From Conoideocrella luteorostrata (taxonomy: Eukaryota > Ascomycota > Sordariomycetes > Hypocreales > Clavicipitaceae), in assembly GCA_032433595.1 (NCBI GenBank), contig JASWJB010000141.1, positions 1 through 64,000 of the forward strand: a stretch of 64,000 nucleotides of DNA. Direction: 5' to 3'. Shown here piece after piece: positions 10,891 to 20,705 of the stretch. How positions within the stretch are numbered: position 1 is the first letter of the stretch; each line of letters begins with the position of its first letter. The notes beneath the pieces were generated by a model that saw nothing but the letters and a program-made list of their open reading frames with translations, was not told where the DNA came from and made no database searches. The translations under genes were made by a program, and so were the position numbers.

Positions 10891-13545
10891 TCCAGTAATA
10901 GGAAGTTATTTGGTCGGAAAGTGAAGAAGTCATTGATCAACAAGGAATGGAGAGGGGGGCAGAATCAAACAGTGACTTCAGTGGCAGCTAAGCAGGACGG
11001 TCTGCTAAACAAGCAATTCTGGTGCTTCAGCATGGCCCATACCATTCCCTTCCGGGCGAACAGAGGTGTTGGTCGCCTCGCTAAGCCGCGATACCTCATT
11101 ATATTGAGGGTCAGAAAGTCTTGCACGGGTGTGAACCGCCGTTTGTCACGTCTGCTCCCCGTGTGCCTACACAGATCCTCGAAAGGGTAGGCACTCACCA
11201 ATGAGCTGCATCTTGCCATGAATCAGGTTCACATTTGTGTGAGCCTTGTATTGTTTACGGGGCGGGTGGTTCACTTATTCCTAAGGTGAACCATCCTATC
11301 CTAGTCGTGCCGTCCGACGTTGTTCCTACGCGCTGACATCGTAACACCATTGCACCAGCACGCTTTGATTCCTTCAGTGCCCCTTCGTCGTCGTAGAGTA
11401 GTCACGATGGATTTTCTGGTAAAGCTGCGTCTTTCTAGCGAGCGCCTGTCCAAGGATAAGACACTCGGTGACGTCAGCACAGCCACTGGGCAAGCCAAGC
11501 ACGCAGGTAAATTGTCCATTGCGTGCCAAGACAACTATTGACCAACGACTTGCCATTCGTGCCGTCTCACATGGACACTTATAACCATGCTTCAAAAGGC
11601 TGTCGGTTACTTCCTATTTCGGTTATGCGGGCCGACAGGCGGATGCAAGTACGGTGTAAAATTGAGCTACCCGCGGGTCCAGAATTGAGATTCTGGTACT
11701 CCGTACTCTGGTTTTCAAAGTGCATTCATTATACGCGGGATCCACTTTGTAATTTTCCCACCGGTGCTGCCGTCTTTCGGCCACTTCTCCTTTGTGAAAC
11801 AGGTGCTTTAGTCCGGGAGGGAATTAAAATGTCTTCTGCGGCCTAGACACGATTCTTACCGCAATACTCAGCCAATATTAGCATAATCAGTTAACAAGAT
11901 AGCGCTTGTTGAAGTATAAACAAGAAATTACATTAAATGGAATGTATTGTGAAATACATAAAGATAAGTTATTTAAAAGTTATATATAGCTTTTAATCAG
12001 ATACTCCAAATTAGCTTTGTTTAGTAAAAAATTTAAGAGGTGTCTTAGTTTGAAATCTGTACATGTGGCAGAGTTTATCCTCAGCCAGGCTCGGGGTGGG
12101 AAAATGACACTACGTTCCGTGTCAGGAAAATATGAGCCTATTTAAGGGTCATAACTACACATAAAAAGTGGCCTCTGGCTACGCCATTTTTTGTGTGACA
12201 TTCTGTAACAGATGTTTGCCTACCTCGACAGGTCCCTGGCTTGGAAATGGTAATGTAGGAAGTACAGGGGCTTCTGATTTAACGTCAAAAGGTTCTTGCA
12301 CGAAGCAATAGGTAAAACAAAGTATTCAATTCAATTAGGTCTGTCTATCCAAGAAGAGAAGCAGAAGAGGGGGAAATGCCCCCGCGCGCCGTATAAAAGA
12401 GGTGCGCTAGGGTGGCTACGTGATCTTGACGAGGGATTCCAACAGGTAATGACAGAGAATGAAATGATCTTCTTCTTTTCCCCAACAGCCCCTTCCACCC
12501 CTTCTTCCCAGTTGTCCCCGCTGTATTCCGGATAACACCAAAGACCAATAACAATATTCTAAGTGTGCTCTGCACCGCTCCCACTCTCGCACGGGTTGAA
12601 TCACTCGTCTATCCCCAGAACATAGACGGGCTCTTTGAATTCAACGTCGCTAGGTAGCGCCGTTTAACTCGACATAAAAAATAACCATAGGCGTAGAATA
12701 TCCACCTGAATCAGAATTTCCCTGAGCATGTATTCGGTCTCGGGTCGTTCGGGTACAGCACAGGGAAGTGTTCATGTCAGGTGCGGCTTGTAGGAGAGTG
12801 GGGTTGTTACGTGCTAGGTTCGTCTAGTTGGATTCTGGATTCTGCACGAGTGTTGTTGATATTAAAAATTCGAAGATCGCAGGTGACCAGGAACATGGCC
12901 AACAAGTTCACAGGCTAGGAGCTGCAGGCGGCTGGAGCTCAATAAGTTCACTCATCCATTTCCTTGGATGGAAATTGTGACTCTGTGTGACGTCCCGCTG
13001 TGCAACAAAATACTCACGTTAGAGATGGGCTGGCAGTAATTGATAATATATATGACCTTGACGGATAGCAGCACTGTGCCGATAGTTCGTTCAATGAGTC
13101 AACAAACCACTGAGACATTTTACACGCAAATTGTACCTTGAATACACGATATGAGAGTGGTGTGGGTGGCCAGCCCATGTAGAAGACATTGCTCTTCCAG
13201 CCACTCGACCAACCTCCAGGAATGGTGTAGGACGCTTATTGCTACTCCCACTCAGCTTCGCCAAATATATCACCACTACGGTTACGTGTTATCGTCATGG
13301 GATCAGGCAGGTCATCCTTCGTTCAATGCAGTTGGCTGCAGCCGCAGGAAGTCCATTGCTGTGACACATCATTTCGGCGTTGGCTTCATGACGCCCCATG
13401 AAGGCCCCCATTGACATGAATACACCGAGTTTTCCCAAGACCAACACGGTACATCAGGCAACAGTTCTCTCCATTTGGTCAGTTCCGAAATGCTGCACTG
13501 GTGGGTTGTGGGTTTGTCATTTGTCATTACCAGTGTTCAAAAAAT
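10891..13545. other. Intergenic, gene-free
   Basis: Short open frames here have no recognisable domain and overlap one another on opposite strands. About 11870-12060 is AT-rich. The stretch 12296-12450 is a diverged repeat copy (B). Nothing else is supportable. Confidence 0.55.
12296..12450 (+). repeat. Dispersed repeat family, copy B (diverged)
   Basis: The order is a GAAGCAAT...CAATTCAATT block, CCAAGAAGAGAAGCAGAAG, CGCGCGCCGTATAAAAGAGG, then GACGAGGGATTCCAACAGG. It resembles the reverse complement of 15805-15915 at its start and copies A and D at its end, so it is a mosaic of the two element ends. Confidence 0.6.
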
Positions 13546-13553
13546 TATAAATA
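13546..13553 (+). promoter_or_regulatory. TATA box upstream of the secreted cysteine-rich gene
   Basis: TATAAATA lies about 190 bp before the ATG at 13741 and is followed by a CT-rich leader with several CATC and CACC stretches, typical of highly expressed fungal secreted-protein genes. It is placed by sequence alone. Confidence 0.55.
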
Positions 13554-13740
13554 GGCCGAGAATTTCTTCATCTGGCCTTTTGGAATTAATCTCATCACCC
13601 TCAACACTTCTCATCTGGGTATACTACTGGTCGGTAAGAGATTTATCCTTCGTCTCTGCACTATTTACTGCACCTTGACTCTAAACTCTTGAAGACATCC
13701 ATCTCACTATCCCCGTCATTCGAAACGAGCTGCAGAAACC

Positions 13741-14022
13741 ATGCAGCTCAAACTACTCGTTCTTACCACTCTGGTGGCAACTGTCCTCGCTGATTGCAGA
13801 GGATCTCGGTGCTGCAGATGCAAGAGGCACGGCAGCTATGATAACGGTCAAACACAGTGTGTGTATGACAGGGTTGGCACAACTGACTGGGGTGATGATG
13901 GCAATGGCCTCTACTTCTGCAAGATCAGAGAGCCCCAGGACCGCGTTGCATCTGAATGCCAAGGCAACGGAGGCTGTGGGCCGTACTCTATTTACCGTGG
14001 CTTTGACTGCTGGGACTGCTAG
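13741..14022 (+). CDS. Small secreted cysteine-rich protein (effector-like)
   Basis: Intronless, 93 aa. A clear signal peptide (MQLKLLVLTTLVATVLA) ends before DCRGSRCC. The mature ~76 residues carry ten cysteines (a C-x5-CC-x-C cluster early, then single cysteines, ending DCWDC), enough for five disulfides, plus many Gly and Asp. I recognise no named family. Small size, secretion and even cysteine count fit an apoplastic effector, antimicrobial-type or surface protein. It has its own TATA box and leader and sits alone in repeat-rich DNA, the setting where such genes are often lineage-specific. Expression and function cannot be judged from sequence. Confidence 0.78.
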   Translation: MQLKLLVLTTLVATVLADCRGSRCCRCKRHGSYDNGQTQCVYDRVGTTDWGDDGNGLYFCKIREPQDRVASECQGNGGCGPYSIYRGFDCWDC

Positions 14023-14739
14023 AAGATACTCTGCTTGATCGGTATATGCTGTGCTAGATATCATGTGTAACTCTGATCTTACTTATGGCTAGACCAAGCT
14101 ATAGATATCTGAGGATAGTTGCAGAATCCAGCTTGTTTAGGAGATAATGTGCATGTGCACAATCATACCCTTGATAAAGTATCGCACAAAAAAAATGAAT
14201 TGACATCGTGGATCTCATAAATTCGTCACGTGGTGATCATTGAAAATTTGGTCAATACACCCCCTATTATTTGGGTATTAGGTCATTTATCACAAAAATA
14301 TGTAGCATGGTCAGAGGACTCTTCTCTTGCGTGTTGATATCCTCGTTTCCATTGTGATATTATTTCACAGAACTGGACAAGAACGTCAGAGGACTCTGTA
14401 TATTCTACTGAAACTTGCCTTCCCAAGTTATCCGTGGGCGTAAGACCAGCTCTCGCCTGGGAAGTTGCATTAAAGGGGCCTAATTCGATAATAGGGACAG
14501 GCATAAATACTATAATTGATGATGACCCTTTCACAAGAGAGAATCCCGCTCTCCTAATCGTGCGAACAACGGTAGCACAATAAGAAGGGCAAAACTGATG
14601 AGTGAACCCGTTGAGATTAGAATGGCTGGCACCTTCGAAAATGACCGATGCCTCACATTAACTAGAATTACGTAATAGTGGAAGCGGGTGGCACGATGCC
14701 AAGGAATGTAGGCCTAGGGCCACTAAAATACGAGTCAAT

Positions 14740-14930
14740 GTTCCGGTTGCTGAAGGACTATATAGAAGGGTTACAGGGCTTGTTAGGGAATCATCAATCA
14801 TCGTCAATCAGAAATCACTTTCAAGGCTCGTTAATTCACTTGTGCTCAAATCCATCTATTCCTGCCGATTTCCACTGTTGCAAATTGCTCCTTTCTTATG
14901 AAAAAGGCACATAACGCAACAGAATCAGGT
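14740..14930 (+). repeat. Short repeat, member 1 of a pair
   Basis: Resembles 20440-20640. The best block is CTGCCGATTTCCACTGTTGC followed by AGGTTGCTC-like sequence and GGCACATAACGCAACAG, preceded in both by ATCATCAATCA runs. No coding content is apparent. Confidence 0.65.
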
Positions 14931-15111
14931 CTGACTTTATTCTAGCTGAACTACAACACAATTTTCGTCATATACTTGCGCTTCTTACGCGGCTTGTTGC
15001 TCTTTCAAGTCCTCTTCAATCTGCGTCCAAGTATGTTTCATACCTCTTTTGTCTCAACTCATCGGATTTGTGCCCAACTCAACCGCCTCTTTAGCTTCAA
15101 TTCAGTCATCC

Positions 15112-15915
15112 TGTGGGTTGCACAGGGTGTGCAACAGATGATCTAGATCAACTGCTTCAAAATAGAATATATTCAATAAGTCAAGTAGGTTATCTAAGAA
15201 GGAAGAAAAGAAGTCATCGTGGAAGGCACGATATCGTCGTATAAATATCGTGGCTTGAAGGTGACCACGTGATAGGCTCCGTGCTTCCTATTGTGCTTGG
15301 CGGCATTCCAACACATCCCCTGCCGTGCTCCAGTCCAAGTAAGCCATTATTTCATCTTTTGTTCACTCCCTCGTATCCTCGTCCAATATACAGTATCTGC
15401 ATTTGGTTCTAGAAATCTTTCTTGTTTAGCTTCATCCATGAGCATACAAATAGTATACCTGTGGGAATCCCTCGTCAAGCATACAAGCAATTGCAGGCAA
15501 AAGGTCACGTGGCCACCTGTCACGACTTGGGTTACTAATAAAGCAGAGTGATAGACAAGACTTCTGAAGTATTCGCAGCTTCTTAGCAACAAGGTAGCAT
15601 TGTATTGTGTACGGTCTTAATCTCTGGCCTTCTAACAATCTGGTCTCCTTCTTCCCTACTTATGCTTCGCTGTTACCCCGCAGTGAAGGATTTGCTAGCT
15701 GCATGCTATTCTCCTCCCATAGGCTGAGGTGCGTCACTAGACTCACGACATCACGTGGCTTCTGAATGCCCTCACAATTAGTAGTCTCTGACACCACCCT
15801 AGCGCGCTTTTTTTATACGGCGCGCTCGAGGGCATTTCTCTTTCTATTCTTCTTCTCTCTTAGATAACCATGATCAAATGAATTGAATTGCTTTGCACAT
15901 TGTTTTGCTTCACCT
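15112..15915 (+). repeat. Dispersed repeat family, copy C (most complete)
   Basis: It begins with GTGGGTTGCACAG and a GATGATCTAGATCAA block shared with copy D, then the proximal block (15187-15315), a middle block (15440-15518), and the distal block (15518-15755). Near its right side (15805-15872) the reverse complement of the GGTTATCTAAGA...GTATAAA block reappears, so about 15187-15872 is bounded by inverted, diverged repeats like a non-autonomous inverted-repeat element. No transposase or reverse transcriptase frame is present. Confidence 0.7.
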
Positions 15916-16139
15916 TCCGGTATCGACACCCTCGTCACCCGAAGCCCTGTGCTTCCTACAATACTCTCTCTCCCTAGAGTTTCGGTGTCACGGCTCAAGG
16001 GCCTTCCAGCACAGGTGGAGCCCACAAGCGGTAACAGCTACGCGTGGATAAGGGCATGATCATGGCAACAGTGGAGACAACGCGCACATTAAAAGGCACA
16101 CGCAGCTGAAGATAGGACTTCAATATATAAATCTTCAAT

Positions 16140-17455
16140 ATTAGCTTAAAGAAAGTCTTCTTTGGCAATCGGAAGAGGTTCAAGAAGAGCCCATTAGGCG
16201 CTTGAAGAAGCTGCTCACAGAGGCGTTGATAGGGCCGATAAAGTACTCTCTGCACTGTTCCTAGTAATTTACAACACCACAAAGTCGATATCGCGGGAAG
16301 CAGGTCATCTTCAGCCTCATCTTCTATAATGAACTGCTCCAATACGAGGCCACGGCCCTGGCGTGGTACATGGAAATGCAGACAAACTGCGGATTTATGT
16401 AAAGTGGATACATTTCCATAATCCTTTATGAAAATTGGCCGACGAAGATGGCTAGCGCGTCTCTTGTGCATGACTTATGACGCCTACCAAGTTTGTAGTG
16501 TTTCGTGTTGTACGGAGTGCAACAGCAAAGGCCACTGGCATGTCGGCGGGAGAAAAAGACAGACGAACCTTGAGGAGAGTGCAGGGTGGGCGGTTGACTG
16601 ATCCCATGTAAATTTTGTTGTTGGTTGCGACAACAACAGAACTTAGCAAGAATATTGTACCAGGCAGCTGATTCGATACGCTGGGCCAACATGGCTTAAC
16701 AAGTGCGCTATTTTTCGCAAGAACACTTCCCGCGCTGTGTCATGGATACTTGTGGAGTTCCAACCAATCGGAAGCTCACTGAGAGAGCCCTCAACAAGGG
16801 TGCCATGCACCAAATCATGCAAACTTATCACCTGATCATGCGTGGGTCGTTTGTAGAGCTAAGTAGGCCGTTGAAGCAGGTTCTCCCGCTAAGACGTTAT
16901 ATACAAAGAAGCCACAGAACCCATTATTAGACGCCTGAAGAAGCTGCTCATAGTAGTCTCGCGATGCTGTTAGCGACGCTCGCGTGCCCTTTAATGCCGG
17001 GAAGTCATTACTATCAGCTTCAATGCTTGCTGGAGCATTTATATGGCCAATATGGCATTTTCTATACGCTTCCTGGCGATTTATAAAACTACAAAGCTGA
17101 CGTCGCGAGAATGGGGTTATCTTCAGCCTTGTTGTCCGTAATGAAATGCTCCCATGTAAATCTATACACACCAAGAAGGCTAGTTATGACAGACTGCAAA
17201 GTTTGAAGCCGCGTTTATTACAGGCTTCATGGTTATCAGCTAGAAAGCAGCAGGATTTGTTTTATTCTTGGCAGTTTAGCCTAATGCAGGCATCTACGCA
17301 GCCCCCGGTCCAGCCTGGTACTGGTACATGAAAATCCAGGCAAACCGGGGATTTATGCAAGGTGGACATATTTCTATCATTCTCTATGAATATTTGCTGA
17401 CGGAAATAGCTAGTTGCATCGTTTGTACATGCTTTCTAAAGGCTGATCCGTCTGC
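16140..17455 (-). pseudogene. Two decayed copies of an unidentified coding fragment
   Basis: Copy 1 (about 16160-16480) and copy 2 (about 16900-17160 plus 17310-17455) align on the minus strand at protein level. IFIKDYGNVSTLHKSAVCLHFHVP in copy 1 is read here only by its ends: IFIKDYGNVS pairs with IFIENDRNMS in copy 2, and HKSAVCLHFHVP pairs with HKSPVCLDFHVP. EQFIIEDEAEDDLLPAISTL pairs with EHFITDNKAEDNPILATSAL. Copy 2 has several stops, and copy 1 has a 158-codon frame without an identifiable domain. About 145 bp separate the two halves of copy 2. Conservation of amino acids over bases suggests descent from a real gene, now dead. The family is unknown to me. Confidence 0.5.
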
Positions 17456-17600
17456 CCAATATTATATAGTATAACGTGTCCGTCCCGGAAACCCACCCTC
17501 CCCGTTCAATGCATTAGAAAGAACATCTACTGACACCGTAAAGAATCTTGCTACGAGCCCCTGACGAGAGCCTTGGGTAACGCTTCGTGAGCACCCAAAT

Positions 17601-19001
17601 ATGATTCGTCTCCCACATCTTCTTCGAGAATGCCGTCCTCTGTTTTGCAAAGTCTCTATCGGCCTTTTTTTAATTTGTTGCCCAATTTGGTACGCACGAA
17701 CGCATTTCTACCGTGACCCGGGGAGCGTATTTTTCGACAAGAGTCGCGCGTACGAGCAGAAATATTCGCAACATCGCAAAGCCGAGGTCCAAACATTTGT
17801 CCAACAATTCACTAGTTCCACCGCTCGTGTGACAACAAATGAGCAGGTATCAAATCGGAGCCTTTGTGTAACGATTCCTTCCGTCAGGAGGCAATACACT
17901 CAGTATGTTGAGGTCAGTCCTCTTTCCAGGCTTTAGCAGTATTGGTTTTTTTTTCTTTCTTTTTTCTTAACTTGGGTTATTACACCGCCTAGACTACAGT
18001 CGCTAGTGCTCTGGGCGGACTGCTCCCAGAAGAGCGAGACGATTTATATTTAAACGTCTTCATCGCTCACACCAATCCCAATGAGCACCCAACTTGGCAT
18101 CAGGATTGGGTATCACGAGCCGTCGACGATATATACACCTATAATGTGTCAAAATCAGAGAACGAACGTCTCCAAGTATTCGAGAAAGAGCACAATTTTG
18201 CCGAAAAGGGCGTGTTTGACTACACATATGCCCTCGAGCAATGTCAAAAGATGGAGACACCATATATAGGCATATTCGAAGATGATGTCATGTTTGCTGA
18301 TGGCTGGCTCGTACATCTCCTGTCGGGACTGCGCCATATCTCTGTCTACCAACCTGACAAGCCATGGTTATACCTACGGATGTTCAATCAGGAACGGTCC
18401 ACAGGCTGGTCAAGCAGACGCATTGGTGGCAATAATGAGCACTGGATAATTTTAGGTGTGTGGTTAACTATTGCACCACCTTTGATATTTGCGCGTCAGC
18501 GGTGGAAAGCTATGAAGTCGTTTCTCAATCCGGGATTGTTATTTGTGCTGCTAGTGATTCTATTCCCATTCTATGTCGTTCTCTTTTTCCAGAGCGGCAA
18601 GGCATCACTTTGGCCACCGTCACGGGGAGTAGCCGACGAGCCATTTGGCTGCTGTTCACAAATAATGATATTTCCACGCGAGCAAGTACAACCACTCGTG
18701 CAATTCCTGAGAAGCAAAGGTCAGGGTCAGATTGACTTATTGCTCAATGATCGAGCTATAGAGATGGGGCTCACTCGATATGCATTGTATCCAGTGATGG
18801 CTCAGCATATTGGTAAGTGAATCATTCCAGCAGGACAAAGGGCCATGGGATGCTTGACTGAATTTTTCAGGCCTAGATTCTGCACGGTCTACTACCATAA
18901 CCGAAGCTCAGGCAATTTGGAGTATGGCATTTGAAGACCTTGAACCAGAGACATTACGTCGGGACCATAGAAGAATGGGCGAACAGTATTACGGTGCCTG
19001 A
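17601..19001 (+). CDS. PGAP4/TMEM246-like GT-A glycosyltransferase
   Basis: Model: exons 17601-17912, 17993-18812 and 18871-19001, 420 aa; both joins keep frame. There is an N-terminal membrane anchor (about residues 17-32). A GT-A type catalytic half carries YIGIFEDDVMFADGW (E200-D201-D202), which takes the place of a DxD motif. A hydrophobic hairpin then interrupts the domain (about 255-270 and 285-304) before WPPSRGVADEPFGCCSQIMI and a C-terminal segment. A transmembrane hairpin inserted in a GT-A fold is the hallmark of animal PGAP4 (TMEM246), which adds GalNAc to GPI anchors. Fungal relatives are usually annotated only as integral membrane proteins. The exact sugar and acceptor here are unknown. 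It is the second Golgi-type transferase in this accessory region. Confidence 0.78.
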
Positions 19002-20705
19002 GAACTCCTTGGAATAGTAAAATGCAATTGGAAGAGTACTCTTTACTTTACCCCTTAGAACGGCTGTGCACGCTAATGGGCAATTTCGCTACAGACAACG
19101 GTACAGCTTGCATCTAGATCGGGCGGATGGACACTGCTCTTACATGTCACTCCAAGAATGTGGCCTGTTTCTGTCCTTGCTGCGGTCTAGAATTTTCATC
19201 TCGAATATTGTACTTGACTTTTTTAGGTAGTCGTTTCCGCTGTTGCCGCGCCTTCTGGCCATTTACTGCCGTCTGGGGGCATCACTGGCGCCAGAGCTGG
19301 GGGAGTCGGAGTCCATGCATGGGACGGTTTTGTGGCGTATGTGATAAAATACCATAAATCGAGACGGATTACAAACTAACAAATTTTCGCGTAGCCTCCT
19401 TTCCACAAGCACCAACACCAGTACTGCCAGCCATATCAGGCCGCTCTACTTGGTAGCTTAAGCAGTATTCCCGATAAGATCTAGCCGGATTACCGATTTT
19501 CTTGGCGGGCCCGGCTGCTTCTTGCTGAACGCATTTTGATCTCCTTTCGGATGCCTGCAATGCATCCGCCAGCAGGATTTGTTGTGCTGCACATGCTCTA
19601 TGGGTGAACGGCGAGCCAGTTTGCATCTATGGCGCGCGGAAGAAGCAGGCCTGATGCAGTAGCTGAAACACGCTTGCATTCAACCTCCCACCGACGACAA
19701 ACTTGCGCGGCAGAGTGTCTTTTCTGGATAATGACTCAAGAAATGGTTATCGATGTAGAACCAATATTTCACGTAGCTGAGATACTGCCGCATGGAACTC
19801 GTTTGGGCTACTGGATTTTGATGAGTGTAGACAATAGAGTTGTTTCGTATACTCTGTCCTAGGTATCAATATGCATGTCGCGTGAGTGCTTGGTTCCATG
19901 CAAGCCATTGCACATACCGTGGCCGTTTAATTAAAGTGGCCAGTGATCATCCTCACCCACCGTAGGAGCTTCTAACCGCATTCAAGAGCCATTTGGCAAC
20001 AGTGCACGATCACCAAATTTATATGCAATGATGGCGTCTGGGCACGTCAACTCTTTACAGTCTTTACAGTGGATGCACTGGATGGACCGGCTGCGTTGTC
20101 ATGACGCTGTGTGTGCATGAATGCTGCCTCGGCAATCTTCAACAATACCACTATGCCTACGGAGTACTCCGTACAGGCAGGAGTTGTATGCCACGCCCCA
20201 GCGTGCAGCGGGTCGGGTGGGCCAACTTTGGCGGGATGCTGCCCCACTCCCCCCCCCCCCCCTATTTGATCCGGGTCTGAATTATAGGTAGTTATACCCC
20301 GGTTTCAAACTTATTATCGAAAGCCGCCGAAAGCGGCGACAGGCAGCGACAGATTCCGCCCGTTTCGGTGGCAAGAACACCTCCCGGATTCTGTCTGTAT
20401 TCACACGCCGATATCAGTGCCTGAGGCACTGATATTGCGGGAATTACGGGAGCTCGTGAGAGGCATAAATAGGAGGATTACAGAGCTCTTCAAGAAGCTC
20501 ACAAGAATCATCAATCAAGTCAATCAATTCAATCAATTCAATACAATCCTGCTAGCCCTGCCGATTTCCACTGTTGCAGGTTGCTCTCGAATGCTCATGA
20601 AGGCACATAACGCAACAGTAATGCGACCAGTTGATTCTCTTATAAGCTATGGTAATAAACTATTTAACACATCCTTAGACTTACTGCCCTGTTTTAGCAC
20701 ACACA
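19002..20705. other. Intergenic, gene-free
   Basis: Short overlapping frames without domains. A run of about twelve C residues lies at 20250-20262. The stretch 20440-20640 is the second member of the short repeat pair. Nothing else is supportable. Confidence 0.5.
20440..20640 (+). repeat. Short repeat, member 2 of a pair
   Basis: Matches 14740-14930, including CTGCCGATTTCCACTGTTGC and GGCACATAACGCAACAG. It contains an internal run of short CAATCAATT units (20510-20545). It lies just beyond the 3' end of the helicase gene. Confidence 0.65.

Larger units (their letters stand above)
14023..17600. other. Repeat-rich gene-free stretch
   Basis: It holds repeat copy C (15112-15915), one member of a shorter repeat pair (14740-14930) and a decayed duplicated coding fragment (16140-17455). 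An 83-codon minus-strand frame at 14283-14534 reads like a scrap of real protein (a QVSVEYTESSDVLVQFCEII segment) but I cannot name it. No intact gene is supportable. Confidence 0.5.
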
